A DNA stretch of 64,000 bases from Cellulomonas fimi (GCF_028583725.1 NZ_CP110680.1:3720001-3784000); one strand, 5' to 3'; shown: positions 26,545 through 36,536, counted from the stretch's first letter. Program-made: numbers and translations. Notes: generated by a model not told the origin, from the sequence alone.

Positions 26545-29500
26545 CGGGCGCGACCTGCTGACCGGGTGCGACCAGGACCTCCAGGACCCGCCCGTCCGCG
26601 GGTGCGACGACACCGAGCTCGAGCTTCATGGCCTCGAGCGCGACGAGCAGGTCGCCCTCGCGGACCTGGCTGCCCGACGCGGCCTCGACGCGCCACACGC
26701 TGCCGACCATCGGCGCCTCGACGAGCACGTGCCCGTCGGCGAGCTCGATCTGCGCGGCACCGGCGAGGCCCGCACCGGCCGGACCCGCGTCGGGTGCCGG
26801 CTCGTCGTGCGCGTCGAGCTCTCCGGCGGCGGCCCACGCGGCACGCTCGTCGGCGAACGCGGCGGCCTGCCGGGACTGGAACGTCGCGATGTCGTCGGCG
26901 TGCGCGGCGAGCAGGTCGAGGTGCTCGCGGTAGGAGAACGTGCCGTGCTCGACCTCGACGTCGAGGCGTCCGGCGGCGAACGCGGCCCGCTGCTCGAGGA
27001 GCTCCGCGGCGCCGACGGGGTGCCAGACGACGCGGTCGAAGAACCGCAGCAGCCAGGGCTTGCCGGGCTCGAACACGCCGCGCTGACGGTGGCCGGACCA
27101 GATGGGCACGGTCCGCCCGACGAGCTGGTAGCCGCCGGGCGAGTCCATGCCGTAGACGCACAGGTACTGCCCGCCGAGCCCGACGGTGTCGGCGGCGGTC
27201 CACGTGCGGGCCGGGTTGTACTTGGTCGTCATGAGGCGGTGGCGGGGGTCGAGCGGCACGGCCAGCGGGGCGCCGAGGTAGACGTCGCCGAGCCCGAGGA
27301 CCAGGTACTCGGCGCTGGTCATGGTGGCGAAGACGTCGTCCGTCGACGGCAGCCCGTTGATGCGGCGGACGAACTCGATGTTCGACGGCAGCCACGGCGC
27401 GTCGGGCCGGACGCCGGCCTGGTAGCGGTGCACGGCGTCGGCGATCACGGGGTCGTCGAACGACAGCGGCAGGTGGATGCGGCGGCTGGGGACGACGAGG
27501 TCCGCGGTCGCGGGCAGCGTGGCCTCGAGCTCGACGAGCACCGCGACGAGGGCGCGGACGGACAGGGCGTCGGGGTCGACGTGCACGTGCAGCGACCGCA
27601 CGCCCGGCGTGATGTCGACGATGCCGGACAGGTCGCGTGCGCGCAGCGCCTCGCCGAGCGCGTGGACGCGCATGCGGAGGCCGAGGTCGAGCACCATCGG
27701 CCCGTACTCGACGAGCACGTTGTCGTCGCCGCCGCGCAGGTAGACGACGTCGGGGGTGCCGAGCGGGTCGTCCGGGTCGCCGGGGACACGCGCGAGCACG
27801 CCGTCGTCGCCGTCGGGCCCGGTCGCGAGCGCGGACGGGACGGTGGCGGCGGCACGCAGGGCGTCGGACCCGCGCAGCGCGTCGGCGGTCGCCTCGGGGA
27901 CGGGCACGAGTCGGACGGTGTCGCCCGGGCGGATCTGGCCCATCTTCCAGCGGTGCCCGGCGACGACGGTCACGGGGCACGCGAACCCGCCGAGGCTGGG
28001 CCCGTCGGGGCCGAGCAGGATCGGGGTGTCGCCCGAGACGTTGAGCGCACCGACGGAGTACGGGTTGTCGTGCAGGTTCGACGGGTGGAGTCCGGCCTCG
28101 CCGCCGTCGGGCCGCGCCCACTGCGGCTTGGGTCCGGTGAGGCGGATGCCGGTGCGGTTGGCGTGCGTCTGCACCTGCCACGTCGCGTCGTACAGCATCC
28201 GCATGTCGTCGGGCGTGAAGTACGTCGGCGCGGGCTGCGGCCCTTCCTGGACGGCGACCTCCCACGCGTGCACGAGCTGCGGCCGGTCCTCGACGGGCAC
28301 GGGCGCGACGGGCGGCGCGTCGGACGGGACCACGGCCGGGACGAGGGTGTCGCCGAGCGCGAGCGCGCGGCCGGTGTACCCGCCGAACCCGCCGAGCGAG
28401 AACGTCGACGCGGACCCGAGGTAGAGCGGTACGTCGAGCCCGCCGCGCACGAGCACGTAGGTGCGCAGGCCCGCACCGGAGGGTGCGCCGACATCGAGCA
28501 CCGACCCCGCCGGCACGACGACGGGTTCCCACTGCGGCACGGGCTCGCCGTCGACCGTCACGGGCGCGTCGGCGCCGGTCACGCAGACGACCGCCTCGTG
28601 ACTGAACCGCAGGCGCGGGCCGGTGAGCGTGCACTCCAGGCCGGGCACGCCCTCGGGGTTGCCGAGCGCGCGGTTGCCGAGCCGGAACGACAGGTCGTCC
28701 ATCGGTCCGGACGGCGAGATGCCGACGTCCCAGTGCCCGAGCCGTCCGGGCCAGTCCTGCACGGTCGTCATGACGCCGGGCCGCTCGACCGCGACGTGCG
28801 GCTCGTCGTCGACGACCCCGCCGAGCGTGCCCGTCGTGTGCGTCGCGGCGCGCACCGCCGGGTCGGCGACGGCGGCGCGCAGCAGCGGCAGGTTCGTCTG
28901 GAGGCCCGACATGCGCGTGTCCGCGAGCGCGGCGGCGCACGCGTCGAGCGCGGCGTCGCGGTCGTCGGCGTGCACGATCACCTTGGCGAGCATCGGGTCG
29001 TAGAGCGTCGTGACCTCCTGCCCGGTCTCGGCCCACGCGTCGACGCGCACCCCCGTCGACGGGTCGGGGTAGACGACCTCGGTGAGCAGGCCGGCGCTCG
29101 GCTGATGGTCCTTGCGGGGGTCCTCGGCGTAGACGCGCGCCTCGATCGCGTGGCCGCGGATCGCCGGGCCGGCGTCGGGGACCTCGTCGAGGAACGACGC
29201 GTCGCCCTGCGCGAGGCGGATCATCCACGCGACGAGGTCGACGCCCGTGACGGCCTCGGTCACGGGGTGCTCGACCTGCAGGCGCGTGTTGACCTCGAGG
29301 AACGACACCTCGCCGCGGTCGACGTCGTACACGTACTCGACGGTCCCGGCGGACCGGTACGCGACGGACGCGGTGAGCGCACGCGCCGACGCGTGCAGCT
29401 CCGCGCGGACGGAGGACGGCAGCGCGGGTGCGGGGGCCTCCTCGACGACCTTCTGGTGGCGGCGCTGCAGCGAGCAGTCGCGGTCGCCGAGGCTCACGAC

Positions 29501-30157
29501 GCGACCCGCGCCGTCCCCGAAGACCTGCACCTCGAGGTGCCGTGCGTGGGCGACGTACCGCTCGAGGAACACCCCGGCGGACCCGAACGACGCGGCGGCG
29601 ATCCGCTGCACGCGGTCGAACGCCGCGACGAGCTCGCCGGGGTCGGCGCACGCCTGCATGCCGATCCCGCCGCCGCCCCCGACCGCCTTGACCATCACCG
29701 GGTAGCCGACGACCTCGGCGGCGGCCAGCGCGTCGGCCACGCTCTCCAGGAGGCCCGAGCCGGCGACCAGCGGCACGCCCGCGGCGCGGGCGGCCTCGCG
29801 CGCCTCGTGCTTGTCGCCGAACACCGACAGGTGGGCCGGCGTCGGCCCCACGAACGCGAGCCCGGCGGCCTCGACCTGCGCGGCGAACGCCGCGTTCTCG
29901 GACAGGAACCCGTAGCCGGGGTGGATCGCGCCCGCACCGGTCTCGGCGGCGGCGTGCAGGACGAGCTCGGTGCGCAGGTAGCTCTCGGCGGCCGGCCCCG
30001 GACCGAGCCGGACGGCCTCGTCGGCGAGCCGGACGTGCGGGACGGCCGCGTCGGCGTCGGAGTAGACCGCGACCGTCCGCAGGCCGAGGTCGCGCGCGCT
30101 GCGCAGGATGCGGACGGCGATCTCGCCACGGTTGGCGACGAGCAGGGTGTCGAACAC
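26510..30157 (-). CDS. uca: Urea carboxylase (biotin-dependent)
   Basis: 1215 residues from GTG 30157, which has a GGGGGGA site upstream; a longer frame would add 12 residues. It carboxylates urea to allophanate using ATP and bicarbonate. Biotin carboxylase domain 1-450 (KAVGGGGGIGMQ, ERYVAHARHLEVQVFGD, FLEVNTRLQVEHP). Carboxyltransferase domains of the KipA/KipI (AHS) type lie at about 470-1060 (TTVQDWPGRLGHWDVG, SPSGPMDD), and the biotin carrier is at the end with Lys1178 in EAMKLE, where EAMKME is usual. Guanidine carboxylases are close relatives, but no carboxyguanidine deiminase genes are present, favouring urea. The promoter shares a module with urtA. Confidence 0.93.
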   Translation of the reverse strand: MFDTLLVANRGEIAVRILRSARDLGLRTVAVYSDADAAVPHVRLADEAVRLGPGPAAESYLRTELVLHAAAETGAGAIHPGYGFLSENAAFAAQVEAAGLAFVGPTPAHLSVFGDKHEAREAARAAGVPLVAGSGLLESVADALAAAEVVGYPVMVKAVGGGGGIGMQACADPGELVAAFDRVQRIAAASFGSAGVFLERYVAHARHLEVQVFGDGAGRVVSLGDRDCSLQRRHQKVVEEAPAPALPSSVRAELHASARALTASVAYRSAGTVEYVYDVDRGEVSFLEVNTRLQVEHPVTEAVTGVDLVAWMIRLAQGDASFLDEVPDAGPAIRGHAIEARVYAEDPRKDHQPSAGLLTEVVYPDPSTGVRVDAWAETGQEVTTLYDPMLAKVIVHADDRDAALDACAAALADTRMSGLQTNLPLLRAAVADPAVRAATHTTGTLGGVVDDEPHVAVERPGVMTTVQDWPGRLGHWDVGISPSGPMDDLSFRLGNRALGNPEGVPGLECTLTGPRLRFSHEAVVCVTGADAPVTVDGEPVPQWEPVVVPAGSVLDVGAPSGAGLRTYVLVRGGLDVPLYLGSASTFSLGGFGGYTGRALALGDTLVPAVVPSDAPPVAPVPVEDRPQLVHAWEVAVQEGPQPAPTYFTPDDMRMLYDATWQVQTHANRTGIRLTGPKPQWARPDGGEAGLHPSNLHDNPYSVGALNVSGDTPILLGPDGPSLGGFACPVTVVAGHRWKMGQIRPGDTVRLVPVPEATADALRGSDALRAAATVPSALATGPDGDDGVLARVPGDPDDPLGTPDVVYLRGGDDNVLVEYGPMVLDLGLRMRVHALGEALRARDLSGIVDITPGVRSLHVHVDPDALSVRALVAVLVELEATLPATADLVVPSRRIHLPLSFDDPVIADAVHRYQAGVRPDAPWLPSNIEFVRRINGLPSTDDVFATMTSAEYLVLGLGDVYLGAPLAVPLDPRHRLMTTKYNPARTWTAADTVGLGGQYLCVYGMDSPGGYQLVGRTVPIWSGHRQRGVFEPGKPWLLRFFDRVVWHPVGAAELLEQRAAFAAGRLDVEVEHGTFSYREHLDLLAAHADDIATFQSRQAAAFADERAAWAAAGELDAHDEPAPDAGPAGAGLAGAAQIELADGHVLVEAPMVGSVWRVEAASGSQVREGDLLVALEAMKLELGVVAPADGRVLEVLVAPGQQVAPGAPLAILAVGP

Positions 30158-30476
30158 GGCGTCCCCCCGGTGCGGTCGTCGGACCGGCCGCACCCGCGGC
30201 CCCGACGGCGGCGGATCACGATCGGCGGGTGTGTATACACCCCGGTATCCCGCACGCTACGAACCGGTTGTTTCCCACCCCACCGCCCCGCGTAAACGTC
30301 GCGTTACGACCCGCCGCAGCCTCCCCCACTCGCGAGCGACGCGACGACCCGGGCCTGGTGACCGCGCCGGCGCCGGAACCGGTCACAGGCCCCGGGTCGG
30401 CGGGGCGGGGGCGGGCGACCGGCGGACCACCGCGAGGGCGCGGGAGGCGTCGCTGGGTGGGCGACAGGTCGCGGGG
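30158..30476. other. Intergenic region before the urea carboxylase gene
   Basis: 319 bases without a gene, between the urea carboxylase start and the gntR stop, both on the minus strand. The part up to 30307 holds the promoter module described separately. In 30308-30476 I see no ORF, tRNA, clear hairpin or further operator. Confidence 0.6.
30231..30307 (-). promoter_or_regulatory. Urea carboxylase promoter: GntR-type palindrome, minus-10 and GlnR-like boxes
   Basis: Read towards the gene on the minus strand: GTAAC (30303-30307), 6 bases, TTTAC (30292-30296), 17 bases, GAAAC (30270-30274), 10 bases, TAGCGT minus-10 (30254-30259), 14 bases, then the palindrome TGTATACA (30232-30239) within GTGTATACAC. 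The GTNAC/GAAAC elements follow GlnR-type spacing (n6 or multiples). TGTATACA suits a GntR/FCD repressor sitting just after the transcription start. The urtA promoter has the same order and the same 10-base spacing. Confidence 0.65.
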
Positions 30477-31244
30477 TCAGCCCGCGAGGGCCATGCGGGT
30501 CATGGCGCTGGTGGCGCGCTCCATGACGACCTCGAGGGACTCACCGACGTGCTTGTGCAGCGCGGTGAGCGCCTCGGGGAGGCGGCGCTCCAGGACGAGC
30601 TCGACGATCTCGATGTGCTCGTCGATGGTGAGCGCGATCCGGCCGGTCTCGACGAAGTCGTGCATCCGCACGGCCCGGATCTTCTGGTTGACGGTGACGA
30701 GCGCGTCGGTGAGCTGCGCGTTCCCCGACGACCGCGACAGCGCCTGGTGGAACCGCTCGTCGAGCAGCACGAACGACGGGTCCGGGTCGGGCGGGGCGTC
30801 GCGCAAGGCGTACCAGCGACCCAGCTCCTCACGGAGGATCGCCTCGTCGTGCCGGACCGACGGGTTCTCGATGGCGCGCGCGATGCCGCGCAGCTCGAGC
30901 GTGATGCGCAGCTCGTAGAGGTTGCGCAGGTCCTCCAGGCTCGGGACGACGACCGCGTACCCGTAGTCGGTGCGCTCGACGAGCCCGTCGGACAGCAGCC
31001 GGGACAGCGCCTCGCGCACGGGCGTGCGGGACACGTCGAACGCCTTGCCGAGCTTGGGCTCGGTGAGCCGCTCGCGCGGGGAGATGCGGCCGTTGAGGAT
31101 GTCGTCGCGCAGCCGGTGGTAGACGACCTCGCGCAGCGACCGGGCCTCGGCGGCGGCCTCGTCGGACGTCCCTCCACCCGGGGCGGGACCCGCGCCGGCG
31201 GCCGGGTCGACGGCCGTGGACGGGCCGGTCAGGCCGGTGCTCAT
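30477..31244 (-). CDS. GntR-family regulator with FCD domain
   Basis: 255 residues. Winged helix at about 35-100 (YHRLRDDILNGRISP, FDVSRTPVREALSRL) and an all-helical FCD ligand domain at 105-245 with metal-site candidates (ERFHQALSRSSGN, TIDEHIEIVELV, ALHKHVGES). It sits between urtE and the urea carboxylase gene and is the natural candidate to bind the TGTATACA palindromes before both operons, responding to urea or allophanate (inference). TAGGCT eight bases before ATG 31244 and no ribosome site suggest its own leaderless transcript. Confidence 0.9.
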   Translation of the reverse strand: MSTGLTGPSTAVDPAAGAGPAPGGGTSDEAAAEARSLREVVYHRLRDDILNGRISPRERLTEPKLGKAFDVSRTPVREALSRLLSDGLVERTDYGYAVVVPSLEDLRNLYELRITLELRGIARAIENPSVRHDEAILREELGRWYALRDAPPDPDPSFVLLDERFHQALSRSSGNAQLTDALVTVNQKIRAVRMHDFVETGRIALTIDEHIEIVELVLERRLPEALTALHKHVGESLEVVMERATSAMTRMALAG

Positions 31245-31252
31245 GCTCACGG

Positions 31253-31258
31253 AGCCTA
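31253..31258 (-). promoter_or_regulatory. Candidate minus-10 of the gntR gene (leaderless)
   Basis: TAGGCT on the minus strand, eight bases before the ATG at 31244. This would separate gntR expression from the urt operon. Confidence 0.4.
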
Positions 31259-31446
31259 GTCCTCCCCCTCGCCGCGTCCTGGCCGCGACGTTCCCCCGCC
31301 GGCCACGGTCCTCGCCGCCGACGTGGCACGGGCGAGGACCGCGACCCGCACCGCCGACCTGCCGTCGCCGGCCCTCGGACGCGCCGCCGTCGTCGTGCCG
31401 GCCCCGACCCGAGCACGCGTTGCCGCCGTCATGTCCCCGCCGACGG

Positions 31447-32142
31447 TCACAGGGCCATCGCCGCCCGCACGTCGGCCTCCTGCTCAGCCCCGCCGGACCC
31501 GGTGCTCGTGACGCGGCCGGACTCGAGCACGTAGTACCGCTGGGAGGCGGCGAGCGCGAAGCCGACGTGCTGCTCGACGAGCAGGACGGTGAGCCCGCGC
31601 TGCGCGGTGAGCGTCGCGACGGCGTCCTCGATCTCCTGCACGACGGACGGCTGGATGCCCTCGGTCGGCTCGTCGAGGACGAGGACGCGCGGACCGGTGA
31701 CGAGCGCCCGCGCGATCGCGAGCTGCTGCCGCTGACCGCCCGACAGCAGCCCGGCACGGCGGGAGAGCAGCCCGCGCAGCGCCGGGAACAGGTCGAGCGC
31801 GTCGTCGACCCGGGACGCCCCGGCCGACCCGGCGCCGTCGGCGACGAGCTGGAGGTTCTCGCGCGCGGTGAGCTGCCCGAAGGACTGCTGACCCTGCGGC
31901 ACGTACGCGAGGCCGCGGCGGACCCGCTGGTGCGGGCGCAGGCGCGTGACGTCGTCGCCGTCGAGCGTGACGCGACCCGACCGGACCGGCAGCAGCCCGA
32001 CGGCGGCGCGCAGCAGGGTCGTCTTCCCGGCGCCGTTGTGGCCGAGCACGGCGGTCACGCCGCCGTCGGCGACGGACACGTCGACGCCGTGGACGACGGA
32101 CGTGCGCCCGTACCCGACGTGCACCCCGGTGAGCTCCAGCAT
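31447..32142 (-). CDS. urtE: Urea ABC transporter ATPase UrtE
   Basis: 231 residues, LivF-type ATPase of the urea importer. Walker A GHNGAGKT, signature LSGGQRQQLAIARAL, Walker B VLVLDEPTEGIQP (the TEGIQP extension is typical of UrtE), and H-loop VEQHVGF. ATG 32142 overlaps the urtD stop and has GGAGG seven bases upstream. Last gene of urtABCDE. Confidence 0.93.
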   Translation of the reverse strand: MLELTGVHVGYGRTSVVHGVDVSVADGGVTAVLGHNGAGKTTLLRAAVGLLPVRSGRVTLDGDDVTRLRPHQRVRRGLAYVPQGQQSFGQLTARENLQLVADGAGSAGASRVDDALDLFPALRGLLSRRAGLLSGGQRQQLAIARALVTGPRVLVLDEPTEGIQPSVVQEIEDAVATLTAQRGLTVLLVEQHVGFALAASQRYYVLESGRVTSTGSGGAEQEADVRAAMAL

Positions 32143-33056
32143 CACGACACCTCCTTCGACGACGCCGACGCCGGCGCGCGAGCGCCCGCGTCCCGGCCCA
32201 GGTACACCTCGACGACCTTCGGGTCGGCCTGCACCTGCGCGACGGACCCCTCGGACAGCACCGACCCCTGGTGCAGGACGGTCACGGACGACGCGAACGC
32301 CCGCAGGAACTCCATGTCGTGCTCGACGACGACCACGGTCCGCTGCTCGCCGATGCGCTGCAGGAGCCGGCCGGTCTGCTCGCGCTCGGACTGGGACATG
32401 CCGGCGACGGGCTCGTCGAGGAGCAGCAGTCGTGCGTCCTGGACGAGCAGCATGCCGATCTCGAGCCACTGCTTCTGGCCGTGCGCGAGCACCCCGGCGG
32501 GCACGTCCCGCACGTGCCCGAGCCCCACGGTGTCGAGCGCGGCCTCGACGTGCTCGGGCACGTCGGTCCGGCGGCGCAGCATCGACCACGGGCGACGCGA
32601 CGCGCCCGCGGCGATGTCGAGGTTCTGGAGCACGGTGAGCTCGTCGAACACGGACGCGGTCTGGAAGGTCCGGCCGACGCCCGCCCGGGCGGTGCGGTGC
32701 GAGGCACGCCCGACGAGCTCGACGCCGCCGAACCGCGCCGACCCGGTCGCGGGTGCGAGTCCGGTGAGGGCGTCGACGACGGTCGTCTTCCCCGCGCCGT
32801 TGGGGCCGATGAGGAACCGCAGGTCGCCCTGCGTGACCGTGAGGTCGATGCCGTCGACGGCGACGAACCCGTCGAACACGACCCGCAGGTCGCGGACCTC
32901 GAGGTAGTCGTGCCGGAACCGCTCGCCGGGCGCGGCGATGACGGCCTCGAGCGCCTCGGTGTCGAGCCCGGTGGTGCCGTCGACCGGGACCGCGTCGGCC
33001 GGGTCGGAGCCGCGCGTGTGCGTCGGCGGCGCGGCGTCGTGACGCTCGGGGCTCAT
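32142..33056 (-). CDS. urtD: Urea ABC transporter ATPase UrtD
   Basis: 304 residues, LivG-type ATPase. Walker A GPNGAGKTT, a signature variant HGQKQWLEIGM as in UrtD proteins, Walker B LLLLDEPVAGM, switch His in VVVEHDMEF. An N-terminal extension of about 45 residues precedes the domain. Start and stop overlap urtC and urtE, giving strict coupling. Confidence 0.93.
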   Translation of the reverse strand: MSPERHDAAPPTHTRGSDPADAVPVDGTTGLDTEALEAVIAAPGERFRHDYLEVRDLRVVFDGFVAVDGIDLTVTQGDLRFLIGPNGAGKTTVVDALTGLAPATGSARFGGVELVGRASHRTARAGVGRTFQTASVFDELTVLQNLDIAAGASRRPWSMLRRRTDVPEHVEAALDTVGLGHVRDVPAGVLAHGQKQWLEIGMLLVQDARLLLLDEPVAGMSQSEREQTGRLLQRIGEQRTVVVVEHDMEFLRAFASSVTVLHQGSVLSEGSVAQVQADPKVVEVYLGRDAGARAPASASSKEVS

Positions 33057-34216
33057 GCGGTCCTCCCGCTGACGGCGGGGTCGTGGACCCCGGACTCCTG
33101 GTCGTCGTTGCGCGGCGCGTCCCGCAGCACCGGGTCACCCCCGTCGTCGCCGCTGTCGCCCGAGCCGGCCCCGGACCCGCCGCGGCGACGCCGCCAGACC
33201 TGGCCCAGCGAGGCCAGCCCGTTCGGCAGGAACGCGACGACGACGATGAACAGCGCACCCTGGAAGTAGGTCCAGAACGACGGGAACGACTCGGACAGGC
33301 TCGTCTCGGCCCACGAGACGCCGATCGCACCGAGGACCGGTCCCAGCAGCGTGGCCCGACCGCCGATGGCGACGCCGACGAGGAACGCGATGGACGGCAC
33401 GACGCCGACGTCGGCGGGCGAGATGATCCCGACGATGGGCGTGAACAGCGCCCCGCCGATCGCGGCGAACGCGGCGGCGACGGTGTAGGCGACGACCTTG
33501 ACGAGCGCGGGGTCGTAGCCGAGGAACCGGACGCGGTTCTCCTGGTCGCGGACGGCGACGAGCAGCTCGCCGTAGCGGGATCGCATGAGCAGCCGGACGG
33601 CGGCGACCATGAGCAGCAGCACGACGGCGGCGATGTAGTAGAGCATCCGCTTGTTCACGGGGTCGGACAGGTCGTAGCCGAAGAAGCCCTGGAACCCGTT
33701 GAGGCCGTTGGTGCCGCCGGTGACCTTCTGCTGGCCGATCAGCAGGATCGCGAACGCGGCGGCGAGCGCCTGGGACAGGATCGCGAAGTAGGCACCGCGG
33801 ACGCGCCGCTTGAACACCGCGAGCCCCAGGAGCGCCGCGAGACCGGCCGGGAGCAGCAGGATCGCCAGGATCGTGACGACCGGCGACCGGAACGGCTCCC
33901 ACCACCCGGGCACGGTCCCGTCGCCGTAGAGCAGCATGAAGTCGGGCACGCCGCCCGGGCCGGCGTCGGCGAGCTTGAGGTGCATCGCCATGAGGTAGCC
34001 GCCGAGCCCGAAGAACACGCCCTGCCCGAGCGTGAGCATCCCGCCGCGGCCCCACGCGAGGCCGATGCCGACGGCGACCATCGCGAGGCACAGGAACTTG
34101 CCGAGCAGGTTGAGCCGGAAGTCCGACAGGACGGCGGGTGCGACGCCGAGCAGCAGCGCGGCGGCGAGCAGGAACCCGCCCCAGACGCGGGCGCGCGGAC
34201 CGAGCCGGGCGCTCAT
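33053..34216 (-). CDS. urtC: Urea ABC transporter permease UrtC
   Basis: 387 residues, LivM-type permease with about nine to ten hydrophobic segments (WGGFLLAAALLLGVAPAVL at the start, GQGVFFGLGGYLMAMHL near 65). The C-terminal 40 residues are charged and disordered. ATGA overlaps at both ends with urtB and urtD. Confidence 0.92.
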   Translation of the reverse strand: MSARLGPRARVWGGFLLAAALLLGVAPAVLSDFRLNLLGKFLCLAMVAVGIGLAWGRGGMLTLGQGVFFGLGGYLMAMHLKLADAGPGGVPDFMLLYGDGTVPGWWEPFRSPVVTILAILLLPAGLAALLGLAVFKRRVRGAYFAILSQALAAAFAILLIGQQKVTGGTNGLNGFQGFFGYDLSDPVNKRMLYYIAAVVLLLMVAAVRLLMRSRYGELLVAVRDQENRVRFLGYDPALVKVVAYTVAAAFAAIGGALFTPIVGIISPADVGVVPSIAFLVGVAIGGRATLLGPVLGAIGVSWAETSLSESFPSFWTYFQGALFIVVVAFLPNGLASLGQVWRRRRGGSGAGSGDSGDDGGDPVLRDAPRNDDQESGVHDPAVSGRTA

Positions 34217-35097
34217 GCGAGGCTCCGGGTCCGCACGGAGACCAGGCCCTGCGGCCTGACCTGCAGGAACGCGACGATGATGACGAAGACGAGCACCTTG
34301 GCGAGCGACGCGGTGGTCGAGTACTCGATGCCGGCCTGCAGCAGCCCGAGCCCGACGGCCGCGATGACCGCGCCCTTGAGCTGGCCGATCCCGCCGACGA
34401 CCACGACGAGGAACGCGTCGACGATGTAGTTGGTGCCGAGCGTCGGGCCGATCGACCCGAGCAGCGTGAGCGCGACGCCCGCGACCCCGGCGACGCCGGA
34501 CCCGAGGAAGAACGTGAGCCGGTCCGTCGCCCGGGTCGAGATGCCCGACGTCTCCGCGAGGTCCCGGTTCTGCACCGTGGCGCGGATGCGGCGGCCGAGC
34601 GGCGTGAACCGCAGCGCGAGCGACAGCGCGACGACCGCGAGGACCGCGAGCGCGAGGATGAACAGGCGGGTCCTCGGGATGCCCACCCCCAGGATCTCGA
34701 CCGCGCCCGACAGCCAGGACGGCGCCCGCACGTCGACGTTCGGCGCCCCGAAGACGTCCCGCGCGGCCTGCTGGAGCACGAGCGCGACGCCGAACGTCAC
34801 GAGCAGGGTGTCAAGCGGCCGCTTGTACATGCGGGAGATGAGCGCGACCTCGAGCAGCAGGCCGAGCAGCCCGCCGACGAGGAACCCGATCACGAGCGAC
34901 ACGAGCAGCGAGACGCCCGCGTCGGCGATCACGCCCTGCACGACGAACGCGGTGTACGCGCCCGCCATCATGAACTCGCCGTGCGCCATGTTGATGACGC
35001 CCATCTGACCGAACGTCAGCGCGAGCCCGAGCGCCGCGAGCAGCAGCACCGACCCGAGGCTGAGCCCGGCGAAGAGCTGGGAGACGAGGGCGTCCAT
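34213..35097 (-). CDS. urtB: Urea ABC transporter permease UrtB
   Basis: 294 residues, LivH-type permease with about eight membrane segments (LFAGLSLGSVLLLAALGLAL at the start; INMAHGEFMMAGAY is the conserved LivH motif). It is shorter than many UrtB proteins, which carry an N-terminal extracytoplasmic extension. AAAGGA precedes the ATG by about ten bases. It pairs with UrtC as the transmembrane dimer. Confidence 0.92.
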   Translation of the reverse strand: MDALVSQLFAGLSLGSVLLLAALGLALTFGQMGVINMAHGEFMMAGAYTAFVVQGVIADAGVSLLVSLVIGFLVGGLLGLLLEVALISRMYKRPLDTLLVTFGVALVLQQAARDVFGAPNVDVRAPSWLSGAVEILGVGIPRTRLFILALAVLAVVALSLALRFTPLGRRIRATVQNRDLAETSGISTRATDRLTFFLGSGVAGVAGVALTLLGSIGPTLGTNYIVDAFLVVVVGGIGQLKGAVIAAVGLGLLQAGIEYSTTASLAKVLVFVIIVAFLQVRPQGLVSVRTRSLA

Positions 35098-35187
35098 GCG
35101 CGGCCCGTCCTTTCGTGTGGTCCGGGGACGAGGGGCGGTGGCGCCCCGACGCGCGTGCGTCGCGCCGGGGCACCACCGGTCAGCGGG

Positions 35188-36450
35188 TCAGGACAGGTCC
35201 TCGGCCCACTCGTAGCCCTCGAGGAACGGGTCCGGCTCGATCGGGCCGTCGGACGACCACTCGGTGTAGATGAGGCCGTCGGGGCCGATCTTCCCGATGA
35301 GCGCGGTCTTGGCGATGTGGTGGTTGTCGCCGTTCACGGTGACGGTGCCCTCGGGGGCGTCGAACGACACCCCGTCGGCCGCCTCCTGGATGTCCGCGAC
35401 ATCGAAGGACTCGGCCTTCTCGACCATGCCCTTCCACAGGTAGAGCGACGTGTACGCGGCCTCCATCGGGTCGCTCGTCACGCGGTCGTCGCCGTACTTG
35501 GCCTTGAACGCGGCCACGAAGTCGGCGTTCTCGGGGCTGTCGACCGTCTGGTAGTAGTTCCACGCGGTGAGCTGGCCCTCGATGTTCTCGATGCCGATGC
35601 CGCCGACCTCCTCCTCCGCGATCGACACGGAGACGACGGGCAGCGCGTCGGCGGTGAGGCCGACGTTCTTGTACTCCTTGAAGAACGCGACGTTGGAGTC
35701 GCCGTTGAGGGTGTTGAACACCGCGTCGGCGCCCGAGCCCTTGAGCTTGGTGACGATCGTCGCGAAGTCGGTGTGGCCGAGCGGCGCGTACTCCTCGCCG
35801 ACGATCTCGACGCCGTTCGCCTCGGCCCAGGCGACGATCTCCTTGTTGGCCGTGCGCGGGAACACGTAGTCCGACCCGACGAGGAAGAGCTTCGTCTTGC
35901 CCTGCTCCTTGAGGTACTCGACCCCGGGGAGGATCTGCTGGTTGGTCGTCGCGCCCGTGTAGAAGATGTTCGGCGACGCCTCCAGGCCCTCGTACTGGAC
36001 CGGGTAGAACAGCAGCGCGTCGTTGCTCTCGAAGACCGGGAGCATCGCCTTGCGCGACGACGACGTCCACCCGCCGAAGACGGCCGCGACGCAGTCGGAC
36101 TTGATGAGCTTCTCGGCCTTCTCCGCGAAGACCGTGGGCTCGGACGCGCCGTCCTCGCCGACGACCTCGAGCTGCTTGCCGAGCACGCCGCCGCCGGCGT
36201 TGATCTCCTCCGCCGCGAGGTCGAGCGCGTCACGCACGGTCTGCTCGGAGATCGCCATCGTGCCCGACAGCGAGTTGAGGAAGCCGATCTTGATCGAGTC
36301 GCCGGAGGTGTCGACGCACGACGCGGAGCCCGACGCGCTGGAGTCGCCGGAGGAGCCTGCGTCGGTCCGGGAGCCGCAGGCCCCGAGGGCCAGGACGAGC
36401 GCGACGGCGGCCGGAGCGGCGAGCGCGCGGGTGGTGAGGAGTCTGGTCAA
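35188..36450 (-). CDS. urtA: Urea-binding lipoprotein UrtA
   Basis: 420 residues. Lipoprotein signal with lipobox LALGAC (Cys25) after [17 protein letters not shown]. The mature part is a periplasmic-binding fold of the FmdD/UrtA type ([52 protein letters not shown]), which are signature urea-binding segments. The start is TTG at 36450: an in-frame stop lies shortly upstream with no ATG or GTG between, and AAAGG precedes it. First gene of urtABCDE; 90 bases to urtB. Confidence 0.93.
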   Translation of the reverse strand: MTRLLTTRALAAPAAVALVLALGACGSRTDAGSSGDSSASGSASCVDTSGDSIKIGFLNSLSGTMAISEQTVRDALDLAAEEINAGGGVLGKQLEVVGEDGASEPTVFAEKAEKLIKSDCVAAVFGGWTSSSRKAMLPVFESNDALLFYPVQYEGLEASPNIFYTGATTNQQILPGVEYLKEQGKTKLFLVGSDYVFPRTANKEIVAWAEANGVEIVGEEYAPLGHTDFATIVTKLKGSGADAVFNTLNGDSNVAFFKEYKNVGLTADALPVVSVSIAEEEVGGIGIENIEGQLTAWNYYQTVDSPENADFVAAFKAKYGDDRVTSDPMEAAYTSLYLWKGMVEKAESFDVADIQEAADGVSFDAPEGTVTVNGDNHHIAKTALIGKIGPDGLIYTEWSSDGPIEPDPFLEGYEWAEDLS

Positions 36451-36536
36451 CGGACGTGCCTTTCGCTGGGGACGAGCTCACGGACGAACCGGACGAGGCA
36501 CGAGGACAGCCGCAGGCACCGCGCTGTGTCCCGAGG

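Noticed and set aside
26510..30157. Guanidine carboxylase with guanidine riboswitch
   Set aside because: No carboxyguanidine deiminase genes and no riboswitch-like structure seen upstream; the importer is of the Urt type.
24884..30295. 1803-residue open frame on the plus strand
   Set aside because: It lies antisense to the urea carboxylase and allophanate hydrolase genes and is rich in Arg/Gly/Val/Asp, as expected from high-GC codon shadowing.
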